Positions 9,821 to 18,223 of a DNA stretch of 64,000 nucleotides are shown in pieces. A program made the translations under genes and the position numbers. The notes below the pieces were generated by a model that saw only the letters and a program-made list of their open reading frames with translations, was not told the DNA's origin and ran no database searches. The stretch comes from Ignavibacteria bacterium (lineage in GTDB: Bacteria; Bacteroidota; Ignavibacteria; Kapaibacteriales; Kapaibacteriaceae), in contig JABMNI010000056.1 of assembly GCA_013204605.1 (NCBI GenBank), forward strand, positions 1-64,000, given 5' to 3'. Position 1 is the stretch's first letter. Each line of letters opens with the position of its first letter.

Positions 9821-10587
9821 TGTTCGTAGTTGTTGTCTTGCTGGGATTGATGTTTGGATGTATTACTGCAAGCAGTCAAATCGTATCGCAAATGAAATCG
9901 ATAAAAGGGGGGACATTTGTCCCCCTTTATGGTTCCGACTCCTCCGTGGTAAAAATTAAAACATTCGAGCTTGACGTGTATCCCGTTACGAATTCGCAGT
10001 ATCTGGAGTTTGTGAAGAAGAATTCAAAGTGGAGAAAATCAAAGGTCCTTCGATTGTTCGCCAACGAAAAGTATCTAGCAGCTTGGGACTCAGATATTTC
10101 GATTGGTAGTGCGTTGAGTATGCAAGCTCCTGTAACCATGGTCTCGTGGTACGCCGCAAAAGAGTACTGTGCCTGTCAAGGCAAGCGCCTTCCCGAAATG
10201 GATGAGTGGGAATACGTTGCTATGGCAAGCGAAAAAAAACGCAATGCTCAACACGATAGCTCATTCAATAAGCGCATAGTTGAAGGCTATGAAGTACCAA
10301 CAACCTATTTGAAGAATGTTGGAAGTACCTTCAAAAATTACTGGGGAATCTATGATATGCATGGTTTGATTTGGGAGTGGACCAGCGATTTCAACTCTGT
10401 ATTGATCAGCGGAGAATCCCGGCAAGATGTCGATACAGAACGCAATTTGTTCTGCGGAAGCGCATCCATAAACGCAACTAATCTTATGGACTACGCAGCG
10501 TTCATGCGATATGCATTTCGAGGAAGTATCAAGGCGAACTACTGCATTCGAAACCTCGGTTTCCGATGCGCAAGGAGTGTGAAATAA
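9820..10587 (+). CDS. nirV: SUMF1/FGE-like domain protein, NirV-like
   Basis: PVTNSQYLEF, APVTMVSWYAAKEYCACQGKRLPEMDEWEYVA, GFRCARS; follows nirK. Confidence 0.7.
   Translation: MFVVVVLLGLMFGCITASSQIVSQMKSIKGGTFVPLYGSDSSVVKIKTFELDVYPVTNSQYLEFVKKNSKWRKSKVLRLFANEKYLAAWDSDISIGSALSMQAPVTMVSWYAAKEYCACQGKRLPEMDEWEYVAMASEKKRNAQHDSSFNKRIVEGYEVPTTYLKNVGSTFKNYWGIYDMHGLIWEWTSDFNSVLISGESRQDVDTERNLFCGSASINATNLMDYAAFMRYAFRGSIKANYCIRNLGFRCARSVK
9901..9930. repeat. Strong inverted repeat ATAAAAGGGGGGACATTTGTCCCCCTTTAT inside nirV
   Basis: Direct reading. Confidence 0.85.
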
Positions 10588-11348
10588 TGAGTAGGTCAAA
10601 GATCGTTCAGTCAAAAATCAATCAGTCAACAATAAGCTTGTTTGCTTTGATAGTAGTGGTGGCATCGCTTGTCTCATGCATGCAAGAGTCACCCCCTGAA
10701 ACCCCTCCCCAAAACGTACAACATTACGCCTGCCCGATGGAGTGCGAAGGAAGCAAAACGTATTTAGTCCCGGGGAGCTGTCCGATTTGTAAAATGGATC
10801 TCGAACTCGTGGAACGTGATTTCAATTCGAAAATCTGAGAGGATTCAATTTCCGACGAAACAATTTCTGATGCTTCTATTTTCAATCTAACGTCAAAGTG
10901 GAATACGCAGGCGGGTAAGACTATCGAACTCCGTGAGTTAAAAGGCGAAGTATTAGTTGTGGTGATGATCTACACCTCTCGTAAGGCCGCGTGCCCACGA
11001 TTAGTTGCCGACATGAAACGCATCTACGCCAAGGTGAATAACCCACACGTGAAGTACGTCATGGTCAGCATCGATCCCGAAACCGACACGCCAGCTAAAC
11101 TCAAAAGCTTTGCCATCAAAAACGAGTTAGCGGGCGACCAATGGATATTGCTTCAAGGAACAGTCGAAAACGTTCGCGAATTCTCCAACGTACTCTCCGT
11201 CAAATACAAACAAATCGCACCGCTCGATTTTTCGCACTCAAACATCATTTCTGTCTTCAACAAAAAAGGCGAGTTAGTACATCAACAAGAAGGACTCGGC
11301 GTAGACAACAAAATCCTAGTTGATAAGGTTCACAAACTCACGAGTTAA
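10587..11348 (+). pseudogene. Heavy-metal-binding domain + SCO1/SenC fusion lipoprotein, interrupted by in-frame TGA at 10836-10838
   Basis: ACPMECEGSKTYLVPGSCPICKMDL then * then SIFNLTSKWNTQAGKTIELRELKGEVLVVVMIYTSRKAACPRLVADM in the same frame. Confidence 0.75.
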
Positions 11349-11440
11349 TCCAACGCACCAATGTTAATCCAACGCACCAATGTTAATTCAACGCAACAAT
11401 GTTAATTCAACGCATGAATGTTAATTCAACGCATGAATAG
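11346..11440. repeat. Five 19-bp tandem units (TAATCCAACGCACCAATGT and variants), first TAA is the sco stop codon
   Basis: Direct reading, 5x19 bp. Confidence 0.95.
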
Positions 11441-11452
11441 TAAATACTTAAC

Positions 11453-11842
11453 ATGAACAACAAACAAGATATTCTGGTAAGGGGCGATGTGGTCCGCTTA
11501 ATAGACGCGTTCTACAACGAAGTTCGAAAGGACCCCGTGATAGGCCACATATTCAACGAAGTGGTAAGCGTGGATTGGGATGCCCACATGCCCACAATGT
11601 ATTCGTTTTGGTCAACGTTGCTGCTTAATGAGCAGACCTACTCTGGAAATCCAATGCTCAAGCACGTAGCATTGAGCAAAAAAACTCCGATGACCAACGT
11701 AGAATTTACTCAGTGGTTAAAGCTATTCAACACTACGGTTGATGAATTGTTCGAAGGGGCGACAGCCACAATGGCAAAGCAACGTGCAGCCACAATAGCA
11801 GAGTTGATGATGGTAAAAATTCAGGACGCCGTGGCGGTGTAG
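11453..11842 (+). CDS. Group III truncated hemoglobin-like protein
   Basis: IDAFYNEVRKDPVIGHIFN..W..H.P.MYSFWSTLLL..Y.GNPM..H. Confidence 0.85.
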   Translation: MNNKQDILVRGDVVRLIDAFYNEVRKDPVIGHIFNEVVSVDWDAHMPTMYSFWSTLLLNEQTYSGNPMLKHVALSKKTPMTNVEFTQWLKLFNTTVDELFEGATATMAKQRAATIAELMMVKIQDAVAV

Positions 11843-11909
11843 TTCTCCGGCACGTTCTCTCCGGCACGTTCTCCCCGGCACGTTCTCCCCGGCACGTTCT
11901 CCCCGGCAC
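11843..11909. repeat. CCCCGGCA-type 14-bp tandem array (TTCTCCCCGGCACG)
   Basis: Five cores starting immediately after the globin stop. Confidence 0.93.
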
Positions 11910-12051
11910 TTTTTCTGTCACTTGCCCAAACCGACGTAACGCTGATTGCCGTTATCGTCTTAATTTCGCAGATGACCGAAGCGACTTGCAAATACTTGGT
12001 GTGTTGTGTGGGTGTGTGATAAACTTAGTGTGGACGTGGTAAATAGCGTAA

Positions 12052-12963
12052 ATGACAGAATTTGATTTTGACGAAGTGCCCGATATGTCGGGCGCTGTGG
12101 CAGTGGTTACTGGAGCTAAAGTAGGACTCGGCTTTGAAACCACCATAGGACTGACCAAAAAAAACATCACTGTAATAATGGCTTGCCGAGATTTGCAAAA
12201 AGCACAATCGGCAAAGAGCTTGATTTTGGCTCGAGTACCAAATGCCAAACTTGATATCATTAAACTTGATTTGAGCAGCTTTGCATCGGTGCGAGAATTT
12301 GTGTCGACCGTGCTGAGTACATACGACCGACTAGATCTGCTAATCAACAACGCCGGAATAATGATTCCCGAATTCGATTTGACAGAGGATAATTTGGAGA
12401 GTCAGATGGGCGTGAATTACTTCGGACATTTCCTTCTGACGAATCTGCTGATGCCGTTAATAAAGAAGCAGCCTCATTCGAGAATAGTATCGGTGAGTAG
12501 TATCGCGCACGAAAAGGGCGCAATAGATTTTGATAATCTCAACTCTGAAATCAGCTACAAAAAATTCGATGCCTACCGTCAAAGCAAATTGGCGTGTCTG
12601 ATGTTCGCGTATGAACTGCAACGCCACATCGATTTTGTAGGGGGCTCTGTGGTTTCTGTAGCTGCGCATCCAGGGGTAACAAATACAAATCTAGCGCGCC
12701 ACATTCCACGTTTCTTGTACTACGCGCTCCTTCCGCTAACCGCGCCGTTCCGCCACTCCGTTCAACGTGCAGTGCAACCAATATTAATGGCTGCACTGGC
12801 ACCGAATGTGAATGGCGGAGAATACTTTGGTCCAAAAGGACTTCGTGGCATGAAAGGCTTGCCGGGCAAGATTACTTCAAAACCACACTCGTACAATAAA
12901 GAAGTTGCCGAAAAATTGTGGGAAGAATCCGAGTTGATTACCGGCGAGATATTTATGGTTTGA
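12052..12963 (+). CDS. Short-chain dehydrogenase/reductase
   Basis: VVTGAKVGLGFET, LINNAGIM, YRQSKLACLMF. Confidence 0.9.
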   Translation: MTEFDFDEVPDMSGAVAVVTGAKVGLGFETTIGLTKKNITVIMACRDLQKAQSAKSLILARVPNAKLDIIKLDLSSFASVREFVSTVLSTYDRLDLLINNAGIMIPEFDLTEDNLESQMGVNYFGHFLLTNLLMPLIKKQPHSRIVSVSSIAHEKGAIDFDNLNSEISYKKFDAYRQSKLACLMFAYELQRHIDFVGGSVVSVAAHPGVTNTNLARHIPRFLYYALLPLTAPFRHSVQRAVQPILMAALAPNVNGGEYFGPKGLRGMKGLPGKITSKPHSYNKEVAEKLWEESELITGEIFMV

Positions 12964-12999
12964 AGAACTGAAAGTTCATGGTGAAAAACGGTTCTACTA

Positions 13000-14463
13000 T
13001 CACTTAACAAAAACGGTTTTTCTGTTTACGAATTCCATCATTCCATCTCTGCAAAGTTCGCGTCCGTAGCCAGATTGTTTTGTCCCACCAAACGGTAATC
13101 GTGGATCTGACTTTACAAGCTCGTTAACAAAGTACGCGCCATCTGAAACTCGATCTGCGTACGTCAGCGCCTTTTCGACATCTGTTGTACACACGGTTAC
13201 GCCGAGTCCAAAGGGTGATAATTCAGAAAGTTCAAATGCGTGATCAACATCGCGTGCGCGAATCATGGCGGCCAACGGACCAAATGTTTCCTGATTAAAT
13301 GCTGCCATGTCAGCCGTTACTTCGCCCAACACTGTTGGGTCGTGATAACATTTGTTTTGCAATCCTCCAAGCAAACACAAAGCCCCTTGCCGAATAGATT
13401 CTTGCACCTGAGCTTGTAATTCGTCGGCCAGATCTAACCGGGCTAGCGGTCCGACTTGTGTGTCTTCTTCTAGAGGATCGCCAGTTTTCAAATTGCTGAC
13501 AGCATCTACAAACTTGGCAACAAATTTGTCGTACACGTTGCCAACAAGAATGAATCGCTTAGCAGCAATGCAACTCTGACCACAGTTCAACATTCGGGCA
13601 GTAACAGCAGTTTGCACTGCATGTTCGATATCGGCATCTTCAAAAACTATGAACGCATTGCTTCCGCCCAACTCCAACACCGATTTCTTAATATGCTGTC
13701 CGGCAATTGCAGCCACCGCCGACCCAGCCCGTCCACTGCCTGTTAGCGTAACTGCCTTAACAGTGCTGTGCGCAATTACACCTTCAATTTTATCGTGATC
13801 AACAATCAAATTCTGAAATACACCCTCTGGAAAGCCCGCTTCAAGAAAAATATTCTCGATTGAATTTGCACAGTTCAATACGTTTGTCGCGTGCTTTAGA
13901 ATGGCTGTATTGCCTGCTAACAACGTAGGCACCGCAAATCGGAACACCTGATAAAACGGGAAATTCCACGGCATAATTGCAAGCACGCAACCAATAGGAT
14001 CGTGCCGGACAAAACTTTGTTGAGCATCGGTGGCAATAACTTCATCGGCGAGAAAATGTGCGGCATGCTCGGCGTAATAATCACACACCCATGCACACTT
14101 ATAAATTTCAGCTCGCGATTCTGTAAGGGGCTTCCCCATTTCCAACGAGATGGTACGTGCGTACAGATCAACATTATTACGGAGGGCATTGGCCACGTTT
14201 TGTATAAGACCAACACGGTGTGCAATTGACTGTTTGCTCCACGCGGTATAGGCTGTTTCTGATGAGGATAGAGTGTTTGCAACCTTGGCAACAGTATGCT
14301 CGTGGTGGCTGCCAATTACCTCGGCGTTGTGCGGATTGATTGAATAGAATATCACAAGTATCCTTTTAAATATGTAACTGCGGAAAACAAGGCCGACAAT
14401 GATAGTCACCATCGACAATTTAGGATATATAGTAGGAACTTGACGAATGTTGGAAAGTTGCAC
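13000..14463 (-). CDS. NAD(P)-dependent aldehyde dehydrogenase (succinate-semialdehyde type)
   Basis: PWNFPFYQVFR, SVLELGGSNAFIV, NCGQSCIAAKRFI; start codon uncertain. Confidence 0.88.
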   Translation of the reverse strand: MQLSNIRQVPTIYPKLSMVTIIVGLVFRSYIFKRILVIFYSINPHNAEVIGSHHEHTVAKVANTLSSSETAYTAWSKQSIAHRVGLIQNVANALRNNVDLYARTISLEMGKPLTESRAEIYKCAWVCDYYAEHAAHFLADEVIATDAQQSFVRHDPIGCVLAIMPWNFPFYQVFRFAVPTLLAGNTAILKHATNVLNCANSIENIFLEAGFPEGVFQNLIVDHDKIEGVIAHSTVKAVTLTGSGRAGSAVAAIAGQHIKKSVLELGGSNAFIVFEDADIEHAVQTAVTARMLNCGQSCIAAKRFILVGNVYDKFVAKFVDAVSNLKTGDPLEEDTQVGPLARLDLADELQAQVQESIRQGALCLLGGLQNKCYHDPTVLGEVTADMAAFNQETFGPLAAMIRARDVDHAFELSELSPFGLGVTVCTTDVEKALTYADRVSDGAYFVNELVKSDPRLPFGGTKQSGYGRELCRDGMMEFVNRKTVFVK

Positions 14464-14578
14464 TTGGAATTCACGTTGAGGTATTGATCTTTTTCCTACA
14501 CTAAGAAAAGTAAATGGGTGTAATTTTGATCTCGATTCGATTGAACTTTACAACACAATATATAAGGGGCATGTAGGT

Positions 14579-15100
14579 ATGAGTGACAACTACTTGCAAA
14601 GCGTAATTCAGCAGTTTGGATATTATAAATCACTGGCCGAAAAAACTTTTGCGCAGGTGACGGACGAGCAATTGTTGTGGCAGTTCAATGCAGAGTCAAA
14701 CAGCATTGCGATAATAGTGCAACACATGTATGGCAACATGCTATCACGTTGGACAGATTTTCTAACCACTGACGGAGAGAAGGAAAACAGAAATCGTGAT
14801 ACCGAATTCGAGAAAGTGATAGCTACTCGGGTTGAAATGACGGAGCGATGGAACGCGGGATGGGATTGTACGTTTGCAGCCATAAAGCCCCTTACCGAAA
14901 CCGACTTGGAGCGTGTAATATTAATCAGAGCCGAACCGCACACCGTTGTTGAGGCCATTAACAGACAGCTAGCGCATTACGCCTATCATGTGGGACAAAT
15001 TGTTTCGATTGGAAAAATGGTACGTAGTGATTCTTGGCAATCACTTTCTATTCCACGTAGTGATTCGCAGAAATTCAACGACGAGAAATTCGTACGATGA
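14579..15100 (+). CDS. DinB/DUF1572-like protein
   Basis: IIVQHMYGNMLSRWTDFLTTDGEK..LAHYAYHVGQIVSIGKM. Confidence 0.75.
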   Translation: MSDNYLQSVIQQFGYYKSLAEKTFAQVTDEQLLWQFNAESNSIAIIVQHMYGNMLSRWTDFLTTDGEKENRNRDTEFEKVIATRVEMTERWNAGWDCTFAAIKPLTETDLERVILIRAEPHTVVEAINRQLAHYAYHVGQIVSIGKMVRSDSWQSLSIPRSDSQKFNDEKFVR

Positions 15101-15432
15101 TGGTTGGCGATTTGTGATACTGGAAAAACTGCTTTATGGGAAATGGGTGGCGCGAAAGATAGCGGGGAGAGGCTGTCAGCTTTTGTTATGGGAATGCAAA
15201 AGAAATGAGACCGTAGGAGACGACCTTGCGAGCGGTTGAACCCCTTACTTGGTTACCAAACCTTCATTATTGGCTGCTCTAATTTTGACGGAACTCTAAG
15301 TACGCATAAAATAAGGCACTTAGCAGGTGCAAATAACCCCAGTTTCGTGAACGAACTTTAATTTTAGTTCTCTCCTTTATTCCCGAACTTTGTACTTCAA
15401 CCGTGTCACCTGTGTACCAAGACTATTTTATT

Positions 15433-17139
15433 ATGAGCACAACGTGGCTGCGTTCTTTGACAATTGGACTTACAATCAGCATTATTTGTATTTCCTGTAC
15501 GAAGCATAGCAATGTTGCTATGCAGCAACTGGACACGTTCGTGTATAACGAACCGGACGGAATAGCCAGTTTAGACCCGGCAGTAGCCGTGTACCGAAGC
15601 TCCATTTGGGGATGCACGCATCTTTTTAATGGACTAGTCGAACTCGACTCCACGCAGCAGATAGCCCCCTGTATCGCTAAAAATTGGAGTGTAAATCAAA
15701 GTGGTCTGGAATGGACATTTACTTTACGAAGTGATGTGCAGTTCCAAAAAGACCCTTGCTTTGGTTCGAAAAAAACACGAACTGTGACTGCGGCGGATGT
15801 TAAATACTCTATCGAGCGTATTTGCGACGCCCGCACAAAATCAACCGGACTGTGGGCATTCAGAACGAAAATTCTGGGTGCAAACGAATTTCATCAGACT
15901 ACAAAACAGGGAGTGAACGGACACATCAGTGGAATTGCCGTAGTGAATGACACCGTAGTTCGAATAACACTAACAGAACCCTTTGCCCCCTTCCTTGCAA
16001 TTCTTACCATGCCGTACGCTTCGATCGTTCCTAAGGAAGCGATCGAGTTGTATCAGACCGATTTCGGACGCCATCCCGTAGGCACGGGCCCGTTCAAATT
16101 TGGTAGGTGGACCCAGGATGTGGAGTTGATGTTGGAAAAAAATGACGTCTACTTTAAAAGAGACGCTTCGCATAAACCGCTACCATATCTCAACAAGATT
16201 CAGGTAACATTTCTGCGAGATCCGAAAAACGAATTCCTTGAGTTTAACCGCGGACAAATCGATATGATTAGTTCCGTGGACGGATCTTTTACCCCAACCA
16301 TCTTTCAGGCAAACGGCCAATTAAAGGCGCCGTATGATAAGTTCCGGCTTTTTAAATCGCCGGCACAATCAGTAGAATATTATGGCATTTTGCTGGACAC
16401 GGCATATCCGGCAGCAAAACGCGTTCCGTTAGCAAGTTCAAAGTACCTACGTCAGGCACTCAATTACGCCATCGATCGGCATCGAATTGTAACCTACCTG
16501 CTTTTTGGCAAAGCCACTCCGGCAATTTATGGAGTGCTTCCACCAAGTATGCCCGGCTTTTCTAAAGCAACTAAGGGCTATGATTACAATCCCGCAGAAG
16601 CACGAAGATTACTTCGGTTAGCGGGCTTTCCAGACGGAAAAGGATGTCCACCACTCCTATTACAATTAGGCAACAGCCAACGCACTGCATCGGTAGCCGA
16701 AGCAGTGCAAGAACAATGGCGCGAGATTGGAATTAACGTGGAGCTACGACAGGTAGACTTTCCACAGCACCTTTCAATGGTGCGTTCGGGCGAACTCGCA
16801 ATGTGGAGAACAAGTTGGATAGGTGACTATCCCGACCCCGAAAATTTCTTATCGCTGTTTATCTCTTCGAACATGGCACCTAACGGTCCCAATTCAACGC
16901 GAATGAATCGCAAAGATTTAGACTCATTGTATCGCGCGGCATTATCGCCAACCTTGCAAACGACCGAGCGTTACGCTCTTTACAACCAGATGGAGAAAAT
17001 TGTACTCGATGAATCCCCTTGGATTTTTATGTACTACGACGGACTCCTCAGGTTAACTCAACCAAACGTCAGCGGATTTTCGCTTGACGGATCAGATCGG
17101 CTGGTTTTAGAACGTACGTTCAAAACCAACGCCAGATAA
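15433..17139 (+). CDS. ABC transporter peptide/solute-binding lipoprotein (SBP family 5)
   Basis: SLDPAVAVYRSS, lipobox ISC, RQALNYAIDRHRI. Confidence 0.9.
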   Translation: MSTTWLRSLTIGLTISIICISCTKHSNVAMQQLDTFVYNEPDGIASLDPAVAVYRSSIWGCTHLFNGLVELDSTQQIAPCIAKNWSVNQSGLEWTFTLRSDVQFQKDPCFGSKKTRTVTAADVKYSIERICDARTKSTGLWAFRTKILGANEFHQTTKQGVNGHISGIAVVNDTVVRITLTEPFAPFLAILTMPYASIVPKEAIELYQTDFGRHPVGTGPFKFGRWTQDVELMLEKNDVYFKRDASHKPLPYLNKIQVTFLRDPKNEFLEFNRGQIDMISSVDGSFTPTIFQANGQLKAPYDKFRLFKSPAQSVEYYGILLDTAYPAAKRVPLASSKYLRQALNYAIDRHRIVTYLLFGKATPAIYGVLPPSMPGFSKATKGYDYNPAEARRLLRLAGFPDGKGCPPLLLQLGNSQRTASVAEAVQEQWREIGINVELRQVDFPQHLSMVRSGELAMWRTSWIGDYPDPENFLSLFISSNMAPNGPNSTRMNRKDLDSLYRAALSPTLQTTERYALYNQMEKIVLDESPWIFMYYDGLLRLTQPNVSGFSLDGSDRLVLERTFKTNAR

Positions 17140-17166
17140 TTTTTTCATGAATTTTGCTAACGGAGT

Positions 17167-18078
17167 ATGTGTATGATAAAGACTACCTCCGGATTTACAT
17201 TTCTTTGTGTACTGATTGCAGCATTGTTCTCTTTTACTACGTTCGTACCAGATTCGGTAAGTGCGTATTCAAAAAAAGTAGTAATTGCTAAGGCATCGGT
17301 AAACAATAAATCAAGTAGAAAGAAACGTAGACGTAAATCCAAATGCACTGTGGCATCTCGTGCCGTAGGCAAAAAACAAGCAATCGAATTAGTGAAAACG
17401 CAAAGTGAACGTCTTTGCAAACTGTCGGGACTAGAATATGAAACAACGGCCGACGCGGTAACAGGCGCCAAGCTTCATGTAGAGGCTGATGGGGAAACCC
17501 TGACAGACAACGAAGGCATGCAGAATATCGAAGAAGGCGAAGAGCTAGCCGAACTCGAACTGGAAGATGATGTTCCCGTGAACGTCGACAACTTCAGAAC
17601 TCTTTGGCTAAGCTATGTAGATGACGAAGGCGACAACCTTACGTGGGCAGGAATTGAAAAAGCGCAGATCCTCGACGTCATAATGGACTGGCTTGGTACC
17701 CGCTACCACTACGGTGGTACTGTCCGCACGGGCATCGACTGCTCAGCCTTCACCAGAATGATTTATAACACCGTTGCAACTGCCGAGCTTCCTCGAACTG
17801 CAGCTTCGCAATACACCGTTGGCGCCCCAATATCAAAAAACGCAGACTTACAGTTCGGAGACCTAGTGTTCTTTAACACGCGTCGCCGTACCTACGTTTC
17901 GCACGTTGGCATTTATCTGGGCGATAATTTATTCGCGCACTCATCATCGCGATACGGCGTTACCATTTCATCGCTCGAATCAACCTACTACGCAAAGCGT
18001 CTCATTGGCGCCCGCAGGTTGGACGATCAAGATGTTCTAAGACTCGCTTCAAACCAAGATTCAGCAAGTACGAATTAA
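17167..18078 (+). CDS. NlpC/P60 family cell-wall hydrolase
   Basis: GTRYHYGGTVRTGIDCSAFTRMIY, GDLVFF, SHVGIYLG. Confidence 0.9.
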   Translation: MCMIKTTSGFTFLCVLIAALFSFTTFVPDSVSAYSKKVVIAKASVNNKSSRKKRRRKSKCTVASRAVGKKQAIELVKTQSERLCKLSGLEYETTADAVTGAKLHVEADGETLTDNEGMQNIEEGEELAELELEDDVPVNVDNFRTLWLSYVDDEGDNLTWAGIEKAQILDVIMDWLGTRYHYGGTVRTGIDCSAFTRMIYNTVATAELPRTAASQYTVGAPISKNADLQFGDLVFFNTRRRTYVSHVGIYLGDNLFAHSSSRYGVTISSLESTYYAKRLIGARRLDDQDVLRLASNQDSASTN

Positions 18079-18116
18079 TCTCAAGTACAACCTAATTTCA
18101 AGTACGAGTTGATTTG
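18066..18116. repeat. 17-bp tandem units AAGTACGAATTAATCTC spanning the nlpC stop codon
   Basis: Three diverged 17-bp units; stop TAA 18076-18078 lies in unit 1. Confidence 0.85.
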
Positions 18117-18142
18117 TTACTGAAGTTAAAAACAAAAAAATA

Positions 18143-18179
18143 GGCGATCCGGTTTTAACATCGGGTCGCCTTTTTTTTT
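18143..18179 (+). terminator. Rho-independent terminator
   Basis: Stem GGCGATCCG/CGGGTCGCC followed by T9. Confidence 0.85.
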
Positions 18180-18223
18180 ACCTGCATTTTTCATTCTGCA
18201 TTTTTAATTCTTAATTTCATGTA

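Noticed and set aside
8666-10838. Genome-wide reassignment of UGA or selenocysteine
   Set aside because: Many genes here terminate normally at TGA (e.g. 2450-2452, 12961-12963). No SECIS-like element was evident, and expected residues are Arg-like, not Cys.
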